64,000 nucleotides of DNA from the NCBI GenBank assembly GCA_041687755.1, contig JBDNJM010000108.1:8389-72388 (forward strand). Reading direction: 5' to 3'. Within the stretch, counting starts at the first letter, position 1, and each line of letters starts with the position of its first letter. The position numbers were made by a program, and so were the translations under genes. Below the pieces are notes generated by a model. The model was not told where the DNA came from and did no database searches. It worked only from the letters and a program-made list of their open reading frames with translations. This stretch comes from JBDNJM01 sp041687755 (lineage in GTDB: Bacteria; Planctomycetota; UBA1135; GCA-002686595). This document shows, piece after piece, positions 26,853 to 34,509 of this stretch.

Positions 26853-28635
26853 TCTGCTCGCGCCGGCCGCCTGGTTCCTGACCTTCGTCGTCCACGCGAC
26901 GCTGCTGCTCGGCTTGGTCTGGCTGCTGCGGGGACGAGTCGAGCGGCTCGAGCCCAAGCGGCGCGTGGTCGCCCTGCGCTGGGCGCTGGGCGGCGCGCTG
27001 TTGACCGCAACGCTGCAGCGGGCGGTGCCCCTTCCGAAGCTGGGCTCGGCGCTGGGCTTCGGCGCGCGCGAGGGCGCGCTCGTTGACGTCGAGCGCCAAC
27101 AGGATGGCGTCGATGCGCTACGAGCCGCCGATGCGGCCCTGCTCAGCGCGCGCGACGCGCTGGCCGTCGGACAGGCTTCGACCGCGGCTGCTCCGCGCAC
27201 CGCGCAACTCGATCTGCGACGACTGGACTCGGGCAGCAGACTCGCATCCGACGTGCTCGAAGGGTCCCGACCTGCGAGCTTCATCGAGGCCGAGACATCA
27301 GGAACGACCCCTGCCGCGGTGCGGCGCGTCGTGCCCGTCCCTGCGAGCGTCGCGTCGTTGAGCGGGCTGCTGCTCGTGCTCGGCTTCGTCAGCTCCTGCC
27401 TCGCCCTGCTGCGCAGCGTACGGCTCGAACGCTCGCTCGGGCAGCGCATCGAGGTGGATCCGGACAGTACCCTCGGCCGCGGCTTCTCCGCACTGCAGGC
27501 AGAGGCGCGAGCGAGCGGGAGCCGCGTCGGCCGCACCCGCCTGACGACTTCTGCCAGCCTGTGCGTGCCCATCGCCTACGGCGCGTTCCGCCCCCAGGTC
27601 GTGCTGCCAGAGCGCGCTCTCGAGGAGTGCTCAGCCGCGGAGCTAGAGGCCGCCATGGCCCACGAGCTCGCGCACATCGCCCGCGGCGACCTCGGCTGGG
27701 CGGCATTCGACCTGCTCAACCGCTGCCTGCTGTGCTTCCACCCACTCGCGCGCTTCGCCGCCGATCGGCTTGAAGCCGCCCAGGAGTCCGCCGCCGACGC
27801 GCTCGGAGCCACCTGGACCCGGCGGCCGAAGGCCATGGCCTCCATGCTGGCCCGCGCGGCCGCCTGGGTGCTCGAGGCGCGCTCGATGCACGCACCCAAG
27901 CTGCAATCCGCGATGGCCGTGCGCGGTCACGCCCTGACGCGCCGAGTCGAAGCGCTGCTCGCGCCCGAGCCGGCCCCGCGCGGTTCGCTGAAGATCGACC
28001 GCTGGCTGCCGGCGATGGCCTGCGCCCTCGCGTTTCTGCCGCCGCTCGCGCCCGCCCGTGCGGCGAATCGCCCGACGAGCGTGGACCCGCGGGCCGCCCA
28101 CCTGGCGGCGAGCGTGGGTCCCGCCCGAACCAGCGACCGCTCCGCGACGGATGCCGCCCGCACGCCACCGCTGCGGACGAGGCGGGCTGCGGTCGAGGCC
28201 GAGCCAGACCTCCCGGAACGCCGCGCCGGGCTGGACCTCGATGCTGATCTGTCGCGCGACCCGGCGGCTGAACCTGCTCCCCCTTCGACGCGGAGCGTCG
28301 CGAGCAACGCCGAGACGAGCGCCTTCCTGCTGCAGCTCGGCAACGAGCTGCGCACGGAGGCGCAGCTGCTGCGCGACGAGCTGGCGCTGATCGCCGAACT
28401 CGGCCTGCGCCAGGAGCGCGTCGACACCTACGAGCGCGCGCTCGAACTGCAGGCCCGCGCGGCCGAGATCGAGCAACTCCTGGAGCGCTTCGGCGCCCTC
28501 TTGGCGGCCGGCGCGAGCCCCGCTGCATCCGAACTCCCCGCCCGCGACGAGTTCTTCGTCCCGGCGAACACTCCCCCGCCCGCTTCCACCGAAGCGCCGG
28601 AGTCGCTCCTCCCGACGATCGACTCCCCCCGTTAG
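26842..28635 (+). CDS. BlaR1-like M56 family metallopeptidase
   Basis: A 597-residue membrane metallopeptidase. Two N-terminal helices (about 5-33 and 46-60) and another near 170-190 precede the M56 zinc site: HELAH at 274-278 and Glu315 in AAQESAADALG, the third ligand. A further hydrophobic segment lies near 390-410. Unlike BlaR1 there is no penicillin-binding sensor; instead the C-terminus is a polar linker and a coiled coil (about 495-560, ELRTEAQLLRDELALIAELG). The ATG at 26842 has GGAGGG five bases upstream, the clearest ribosome-binding site in the region, and overlaps blaI. It probably senses an envelope signal and inactivates BlaI. Confidence 0.88.
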   Translation: MGIDLLAPAAWFLTFVVHATLLLGLVWLLRGRVERLEPKRRVVALRWALGGALLTATLQRAVPLPKLGSALGFGAREGALVDVERQQDGVDALRAADAALLSARDALAVGQASTAAAPRTAQLDLRRLDSGSRLASDVLEGSRPASFIEAETSGTTPAAVRRVVPVPASVASLSGLLLVLGFVSSCLALLRSVRLERSLGQRIEVDPDSTLGRGFSALQAEARASGSRVGRTRLTTSASLCVPIAYGAFRPQVVLPERALEECSAAELEAAMAHELAHIARGDLGWAAFDLLNRCLLCFHPLARFAADRLEAAQESAADALGATWTRRPKAMASMLARAAAWVLEARSMHAPKLQSAMAVRGHALTRRVEALLAPEPAPRGSLKIDRWLPAMACALAFLPPLAPARAANRPTSVDPRAAHLAASVGPARTSDRSATDAARTPPLRTRRAAVEAEPDLPERRAGLDLDADLSRDPAAEPAPPSTRSVASNAETSAFLLQLGNELRTEAQLLRDELALIAELGLRQERVDTYERALELQARAAEIEQLLERFGALLAAGASPAASELPARDEFFVPANTPPPASTEAPESLLPTIDSPR

Positions 28636-28727
28636 CGCCCCGCCGGCGCCAGCTAAGACGACCCCCACCCATTACGGCCCCTGCCACCCCACCGACCCGC
28701 GCGGCGACAAACGCGCCCAAGCCCCCG

Positions 28728-31388
28728 ATGAACACCAAGAACTCACGCGCCTTCGCGTTCGCTCCCCTGGCCCTCGGCCTGGCCGCGATCGCCCTTGCCC
28801 AGCCGACCGATCCGGCTGCGAGCGCCCAGGACGGCCAGACCTCGACGCCGACGTGGGCCGCGCTGCAGCGGGTCGAACCGGCCGCGCCGGGCTCCACGCC
28901 GCCCCCGATTCCTAGGACTCCGGTCCCGCAGTCGCCGGTCACTGGGCCGCGAGCAGCCCCCGGCAACCTCGCAGGCACCGTCTTCAACTCGTTCCCCGCC
29001 ACCGTCGGCAAACCTGGCGCCGTCGCGGTCGGCAGGCTCCCTCGGATTTTCCAGGACCGCAAGGCGCTGCAAGAGCTCGAGCAACTGCGCAGCGAGATCG
29101 ACGTGCTGCGCGCCGAGCGCGAAACGATGCTGCGCGCGCTCGAGCAGTCCGAGCCGCGCAACCGGCGAGCGCCGGAGTCCGAGTCCGGCACCGAGTTCCT
29201 GAAGTATGCAGGCGATCAATTTGTAGGCCGTGTCACTCTGCAGGACCCCGAGGCCGACTTCTTCGTCGGGCGTACCAATCGCAGTGCCCCTGCCGTCGAC
29301 TTCCTCCGCGGGCTCTCGGGGGGTTCGGGCGGCGCTGCAGATGCGGGATCTCAGGAAATCGAAGTCGAGGTCCGCGTTCTCGATCCCCGCACTTCCACGG
29401 ATCCCGAGGCCCATCGCGCCCTCCGAGGCTGGGTCAATGGAGGCGCAGGGACTTGGATCGATGCGGCCCAGGGCCAGAAGCGGACCGTCTACGTCGTGCC
29501 CTCAAACCCGACCGAGCCGCCCCCTGGTGTCAGCGGGCTGCACGCACCTCGCTGGCGTGTGCTCGAACAATTCGACGAGGACTCCGTTCAACAGCAGAGG
29601 GACCTCGTCGCGACCTACATGGCTGAGGCAGAGCAACTCGCCGCCGAAGGCAGCTTGCACGCCCACAACGCCCGCGAGCAAGCCGAGAAGGTCCAACACC
29701 TGATCGAACAGCAACTCGAAGGTCACCACCAGACCCTGCGCATCGAGGCCGAGCAGGCCGACTCCGGCGGAACGGGGACCCACAGCTGGTACGTCGTTGT
29801 GGACCCGCACACGGGCGAGCCTCAAGTGCTGCCCGCTGAGGCGCGCACCCGCGTCCTGCTCGGCGAGGACTCCGACGGCCAGAGCTACGAGTTCCACGTT
29901 ATCGAGGAGAACGAGGAGCAAGCTGCTCCCCAGTCGAGTCGCGGGATCTTCGATCATGCGAGCGGCCGGGCAATCCTCGAGCTTCATCTCGGCGAGCTCG
30001 AAGGCGCTCGTGCTGAACTCGGGCGCGTCGCCGAGCATCTGGGCAGCCACGACCTCGAGGCCAAGCTCGCCCAGATCCACGAGGCCGAGGGCCTGATCGA
30101 GCTCCAGCTGAGCGAGCTCGAGGCGCTCCCCCTTCGCTTCAACGACCGCCTGAGGCTTGAAGTGGACGGCACTGATTGGGATCTGCGAGCCGAGATCATT
30201 GAAGTGCACGGCGCTGATGCCGATCTGCGCGCCGACCTCCTCGAGCAGGAGCACGAACTCCATCGGCATCTGTCCGAGCTCGCGCTTCACGAAGAGCACG
30301 CTGTATACGCTCAAGCGATCGCTCTCGAAGCCCAAGCCCGCGAACTCGCGCAGCACCAGGAGCACGTCAACGGCGCGCGCGCCGAGGCCCTGCAGGCAGA
30401 GGCGCGCGCCATCCAGGGTCAACAGCGTGCCCTTAACGAGCGCGCGGTCGCGGAGAGGACGCGCGAGCTGGTCCGCGGACAGCGCACGAGCGAGCACGAA
30501 CGCGGCGCGGAGCGCGAATACGCCCAGCACGAACACGAGTACGAACGCGACGTCGAGCTTCAGGCCCACGAACTCGAACGCGAGTTCAACCGCCAGGCGC
30601 GCGACTTCGAGCGCGAGGCCGAGCGCCTCGACGAGCATCTGGTCATCGAGCTGCACGAGAACCTGCGCCGCGCTCACGGCACCGAGGAGTTCGAGCAGCA
30701 GATCGAGTCGCTCCAAGCTCACATCGAGGCCCTCGAAGACGCCCACGGTGAACTCGGAAACGACCGACACGCCCTCCAGGTCCTGTTGGAGTCCGCCGGC
30801 TGGAACGTGCCTCGGGTCGAGCTCGAGGCCTTCCCTCACGACGTCTTCGAAGATGGCGTATTCGAGTTCTGGAGCACCGATCACGACACGGCCGCGCAGG
30901 GCCACGAGGAGCATCACTCCGACGCCCGAACCCACTCCGCGCCCGCGCCGTATCACACGCCGGACCCCCAGCCGCGCAGCGTGCCGCATCACGACGCCGC
31001 TCAGGCTCCGCAGACCATCGAGCACATCGAGGACGTCGAGATCCAGATCCATCACCACAACGGCGCCGACGCCGCCCCTGCCCACGGGGAGATGCTCGAC
31101 CTCCTGCACGAGATCCGCGACGAGCTGCGCTCGATGCGCGGCGAGATGCGCGACCTGCGCTCCAGCGTGCAGAGCGACGGCCGCGTCGGCCAGATGCGCG
31201 CCGGCGACTGGCTCCAGGTCCCCGACGAGCCGATCAGCGCCCTCGAGCCTGTCGAGCCCCGCTCGAACCCGTTCCTGCCGGCCGGCGAGCTGAGCGGCGA
31301 GTCCGAGCCGCGGCTCGACCCGTTCCCCATGGGCGACGGGGCCGACGACTCGCCCGAGGAGCTCGGCTTCCCGTTCACCGGCTGCTAG
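28728..31388 (+). CDS. Secreted His/Glu-rich coiled-coil protein
   Basis: An 886-residue protein I cannot assign to a family. It starts with a signal peptide (SRAFAFAPLALGLAAIALAQ). A coiled-coil segment (about 110-143) is followed by a mixed region to about 270. A very long helical region, unusually rich in Glu, His, Ala and Leu (about 285-700, e.g. HEHEYERDVELQAHELEREF), comes next. The C-terminus has a second short coiled coil (LLHEIRDELRSMRGEMRDLR) and a low-complexity end. It lies 92 bases after the M56 gene on the same strand, so it may be the output gene of the BlaI/M56 regulator. The many His and acidic residues suggest metal binding, which is inference only. Confidence 0.7.
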   Translation: MNTKNSRAFAFAPLALGLAAIALAQPTDPAASAQDGQTSTPTWAALQRVEPAAPGSTPPPIPRTPVPQSPVTGPRAAPGNLAGTVFNSFPATVGKPGAVAVGRLPRIFQDRKALQELEQLRSEIDVLRAERETMLRALEQSEPRNRRAPESESGTEFLKYAGDQFVGRVTLQDPEADFFVGRTNRSAPAVDFLRGLSGGSGGAADAGSQEIEVEVRVLDPRTSTDPEAHRALRGWVNGGAGTWIDAAQGQKRTVYVVPSNPTEPPPGVSGLHAPRWRVLEQFDEDSVQQQRDLVATYMAEAEQLAAEGSLHAHNAREQAEKVQHLIEQQLEGHHQTLRIEAEQADSGGTGTHSWYVVVDPHTGEPQVLPAEARTRVLLGEDSDGQSYEFHVIEENEEQAAPQSSRGIFDHASGRAILELHLGELEGARAELGRVAEHLGSHDLEAKLAQIHEAEGLIELQLSELEALPLRFNDRLRLEVDGTDWDLRAEIIEVHGADADLRADLLEQEHELHRHLSELALHEEHAVYAQAIALEAQARELAQHQEHVNGARAEALQAEARAIQGQQRALNERAVAERTRELVRGQRTSEHERGAEREYAQHEHEYERDVELQAHELEREFNRQARDFEREAERLDEHLVIELHENLRRAHGTEEFEQQIESLQAHIEALEDAHGELGNDRHALQVLLESAGWNVPRVELEAFPHDVFEDGVFEFWSTDHDTAAQGHEEHHSDARTHSAPAPYHTPDPQPRSVPHHDAAQAPQTIEHIEDVEIQIHHHNGADAAPAHGEMLDLLHEIRDELRSMRGEMRDLRSSVQSDGRVGQMRAGDWLQVPDEPISALEPVEPRSNPFLPAGELSGESEPRLDPFPMGDGADDSPEELGFPFTGC

Positions 31389-31460
31389 CGCTCGCGCTGC
31401 CCCCGAGCGCAGCTCCCGGTCCTGCACGCCCCTGACCCCGGGCGCCGCGCGGTCCGATCA

Positions 31461-31506
31461 CGAAGCAGCCCGCTGGCCCTCCCTTGAGGACCAGCGGGCT
31501 GCTTCG
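31461..31506. terminator. Bidirectional terminator hairpin between convergent genes
   Basis: CGAAGCAGCCCGCTGG (31461-31476) pairs perfectly over 16 bp with 31491-31506, enclosing a 14-base loop. It sits between the stop of the coiled-coil gene (31388) and the stop of the opposing secreted-protein gene (31552), so it can end both transcripts. Confidence 0.8.
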
Positions 31507-31551
31507 TACGCGGGCGGCGACGCTCATCAGGGGCCCCCGCCGCTGCGCGGC

Positions 31552-33234
31552 TCACGGAGCCAGCACGAACTCCGCCGCGTTGCTCACCGAGCTCAGCACG
31601 GCGAACAGCCCCCCGGTGTCGATCGTCACGTACGCGTGGCTGATCGTCGCGCCGATCGCGCTCGGCGGCGCGATCAGGCCCGGCGTCGACACGACCGTCG
31701 CGAGGCCGAACTGGTCGACACCGCCGAAGTTCGGGTTCAGGGCCGGACCGTTGACGGTGGTCAGGGTGTAGTTCGTATAGCCGTCGAAGTTCAGCGGCAC
31801 GGTCAGCCCGTCGATCGGGAAGCCCGGGCTCGTGCCCGTGAGAGCGCCGGCCAGGAAGTAGAAGTCCGCGGCCACGTCGGCAGGCACGGCGACCAACAGG
31901 TTCGCCGACTCGTTGGTGCCGACCGAAACGGTGTCGCGATCGCTGCTGAGCGCGGGCAGGCGAACTTCGAGCAGCACTTCAAGGTCGTTGCTGCCGGTGT
32001 CGGTGAGGTCCAGATCGGCGACCACGTAGACCGTGCCGTCCGGCGCCACGGAGAGCGCGTTCGAGCTGGCGAAGTTGTTGATTGTCACGCCGGGATCGAT
32101 GGTGCCGTCTCCGTCGAAGTCAACGGCGTCGCCCTCGGCCAGGGCCAGGACACCGTTGATCAAGAGAATCTCGCGTTCGACGAGGCCGTCGGTCATATCC
32201 CATATGGCGGCCCAGCCGCCGTTGTCCGAAATCCCGAAGCCCTCGATGGATCCGGTCAAGGTCTGGCCGTTCGGCAGCGTGTCGCCTTCGCGCAACGCGA
32301 TGGCGTCGCCGTAGAAAATGAACTCGTCGATGGTCGTGGGACCGTCGAGATCGCCGGTGAAAGCGATCGTGCCATCGTTCAGTATCCCGAAGTAGTCGAA
32401 GTTGTCCCACAGCTCGATTCCATCTCCGCCGAGGCTGACGGGGAACGGCTGGTCCTCTCCGACGGCTCCGCCCGCGAGCGTGAGTCCGACCCCGTTGACG
32501 ACTACGTAGGCGTCCGCTGAGGAGGCCTGGGTGCTGTCGTCCACTGTCGAAATCCACTGTGAACCGTCCGGCGAGAAACGGAAGTCAAAGTCTACGGCGT
32601 TGCCATCGAGCGCGCCGGGTACGCCAGGAACCGTGTCCCCGGTCTTGAGCAAGACGTTGTCACCGAGGAACAAGCCATTGCCCTCCACGTTTCCGGTGGC
32701 CTCATCGTTGATGCCCGCCACGTAGATCGCGCGTCCGTCCGGAAGCACGTCCGGGCGGCTTCCGAAGCGGAATACCTTGCCCGGCAGGCTCGGGATCGCC
32801 ATGTCCTCGATCGCAACGATCGTGGCGTCCAGCCAAACGCCGTCCAGGTCCGTCGTGCCAGTCCCGACCTCGGTGCTGCTCGGGCTGTAGCAGACGGTGC
32901 CGTCGTCGGCGATGCCGGTCGAGCTCTCCCAGGAGACCTGCTCGAAGCCGATGTAGGTGCCCTCGCGGAACAGCTCGCCGGCCGGCACGAAGCCGTCGAC
33001 CGTGCCCCACACGAGATCGATCGTGTTGCCCATGTCGTCGAAGTCGAGGCCGCAGGCCCAGCCGCCGATCGAGTTGGTGCTCGGAACGTCGATGTTCACG
33101 ATGAGCGCGCCGGTGATGCCCGGGAGGGCGTCGCCCTCGCGCAGCAGGAGCTTCACTTCGCCGGTTTGGGCCTGGGCCGGGACGGCGAGGGCCGCTGCGG
33201 CGGCCAAGAGGATCGGAACGGGGCGAGCTTGCAT
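31552..33234 (-). CDS. Secreted beta-rich protein of unknown function
   Basis: A 560-residue protein with a clean signal peptide (PVPILLAAAAALAVPAQAQ). The mature part is acidic, Gly/Asp-rich and beta-like, with recurrent segments of the type LxDxDGTxxxxG and repeats of EGDxLPG/TGDTVPG (residues ~33, ~200, ~320), suggesting a propeller or repeated beta-sheet. FDGDGTIDPG resembles a calcium-binding loop. The C-terminal ~110 residues (DFYFLAGALTGTSPGFPIDG and following) recur as a style in other secreted proteins of this window. No enzyme motif was found. It is monocistronic, ending at a strong hairpin. Confidence 0.75.
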   Translation of the reverse strand: MQARPVPILLAAAAALAVPAQAQTGEVKLLLREGDALPGITGALIVNIDVPSTNSIGGWACGLDFDDMGNTIDLVWGTVDGFVPAGELFREGTYIGFEQVSWESSTGIADDGTVCYSPSSTEVGTGTTDLDGVWLDATIVAIEDMAIPSLPGKVFRFGSRPDVLPDGRAIYVAGINDEATGNVEGNGLFLGDNVLLKTGDTVPGVPGALDGNAVDFDFRFSPDGSQWISTVDDSTQASSADAYVVVNGVGLTLAGGAVGEDQPFPVSLGGDGIELWDNFDYFGILNDGTIAFTGDLDGPTTIDEFIFYGDAIALREGDTLPNGQTLTGSIEGFGISDNGGWAAIWDMTDGLVEREILLINGVLALAEGDAVDFDGDGTIDPGVTINNFASSNALSVAPDGTVYVVADLDLTDTGSNDLEVLLEVRLPALSSDRDTVSVGTNESANLLVAVPADVAADFYFLAGALTGTSPGFPIDGLTVPLNFDGYTNYTLTTVNGPALNPNFGGVDQFGLATVVSTPGLIAPPSAIGATISHAYVTIDTGGLFAVLSSVSNAAEFVLAP

Positions 33235-33649
33235 GAACGTGATCTCCGTAGTGTCGAGAGGGTCAGGGGGGCCGCAGGCCGACGTCGCTCGACGCGACGC
33301 ACCCGGGAACGAACAGCGAGATGCTACGGCAGGAGGGCCCCCAAACTCTCGAACTGCAGACTCCTAACGCGCGCCCCGATAGCTGGACATTGGCCGGGTA
33401 GCCTAGACCCGTTGGGACCGGCGCCCGGGGCGAACCCGACCCTGAACCGCACGAATCCCACGTCGTACGACCCTGCCTCGCCTCGGCCGAAGACAGACCC
33501 AACCTCCGCGCGAAGCGGCCCGCGTCTCGCCACGTCCGTCCGCAAGCCGCCGGTACCGGAACACAAGCGCTGCGCTCCAGACCACTCCGTTCAAGACGCG
33601 CGGCGTGCACCAGCTTCCTGAGCCTCCCTAGCCCGACCCCAGGCGTCGG
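33235..33649. other. Intergenic region, nothing recognised
   Basis: About 415 bases between the secreted-protein gene and the lytic transglycosylase gene. Minus-strand open frames exist but are Arg/Gly/Ser-rich without any domain. The left end must hold the promoter of the secreted protein. No repeats or strong hairpins were found. Confidence 0.4.
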
Positions 33650-34429
33650 TCAGCGCAGCAGCTTCTCCGAGCGGTACGTGTCCGCGACCCGCTGCACCTT
33701 CTCCGCGTAGTGCCGCACCGTCCCCAGCTTCGGCTCGCCCTTCGCCTGCTGCTCCACCATCCAGGCCTCAAAGCCGCCCGCGTCGCGAATCCAGCTGTTG
33801 AACGCCGTCGGGCCGGCGTTGTACGCCATCAGAGCCTGGTCCACGCTGCCCTCCTGGCGCTTCATCAGGTAGTCGAGGTACGCGCAGCCGAGCCGCAGGT
33901 TCAGCAGGGGGTCTTTGAGTAGCTGCTCGCGCGTCGGCGCCGGCACCCCGAGCAGCTGCGCCCGCTCCGCCGCCGTCGAGACCTTCAGTTGCATCAAACC
34001 CAGGGCGTTCGCGGACGACACCGCGTCCACCCGGCCACTGCTCTCGGTGAACACCAGACCCGCGACGAGATACGGATCGAGCCCGAACTCCCCCGCCGCC
34101 GCGCGCAACTGCGGCGCGAGCTGCTCGATGCGGCGCTGACCCAGCTCGCCCGCGACGACCTCACGCAGATCCCCTGGACCGTCGGGCTGCAGGATCGAAA
34201 TCGCGCACAGGACCAGCACCAAGATGGCCGCAAAGCGACCCACCGGATGACGCAGCACGCGCGGCAGGCGCGCCTGGGTCCGGCCGGCCAGACCGACGAG
34301 CTCCACGACGCCCTCGCGCCCGGTGCGCAACATGTCACCGAGCGGCCCGCTCAGGTGGCGCGCGTAGAACGCAGTGACCGCGGCAGCAGCGCGCCGCGCG
34401 GGCCGCGTTCCTTGGCTGTCGTCGCTCAT
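33650..34429 (-). CDS. Lytic transglycosylase (SLT domain), membrane-anchored
   Basis: A 259-residue protein with a single membrane anchor (about 66-82, RFAAILVLVLCAISILQP) and a C-terminal Slt70-type lysozyme-like domain. The catalytic Glu129 lies in GLVFTESSGR, followed by NALGLMQLKVSTAAE, NLRLGCAYLDYLM and the AYNAGPTAFNSWI motif near residue 209, all in family order. It cleaves the MurNAc-GlcNAc bond of peptidoglycan to give 1,6-anhydro ends, acting in the periplasm. The N-terminal ~65 residues are cytoplasmic. An in-frame stop separates it from the HEAT-repeat gene 80 bases upstream. Confidence 0.92.
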   Translation of the reverse strand: MSDDSQGTRPARRAAAAVTAFYARHLSGPLGDMLRTGREGVVELVGLAGRTQARLPRVLRHPVGRFAAILVLVLCAISILQPDGPGDLREVVAGELGQRRIEQLAPQLRAAAGEFGLDPYLVAGLVFTESSGRVDAVSSANALGLMQLKVSTAAERAQLLGVPAPTREQLLKDPLLNLRLGCAYLDYLMKRQEGSVDQALMAYNAGPTAFNSWIRDAGGFEAWMVEQQAKGEPKLGTVRHYAEKVQRVADTYRSEKLLR

Positions 34430-34509
34430 GCAGCGAGGCTAGAAGCCCCGCCGCTCAAATACGAGCCTGGCGACGCTTCCTGCGGCCGCCGAATCGTCTG
34501 GACCGCGGT

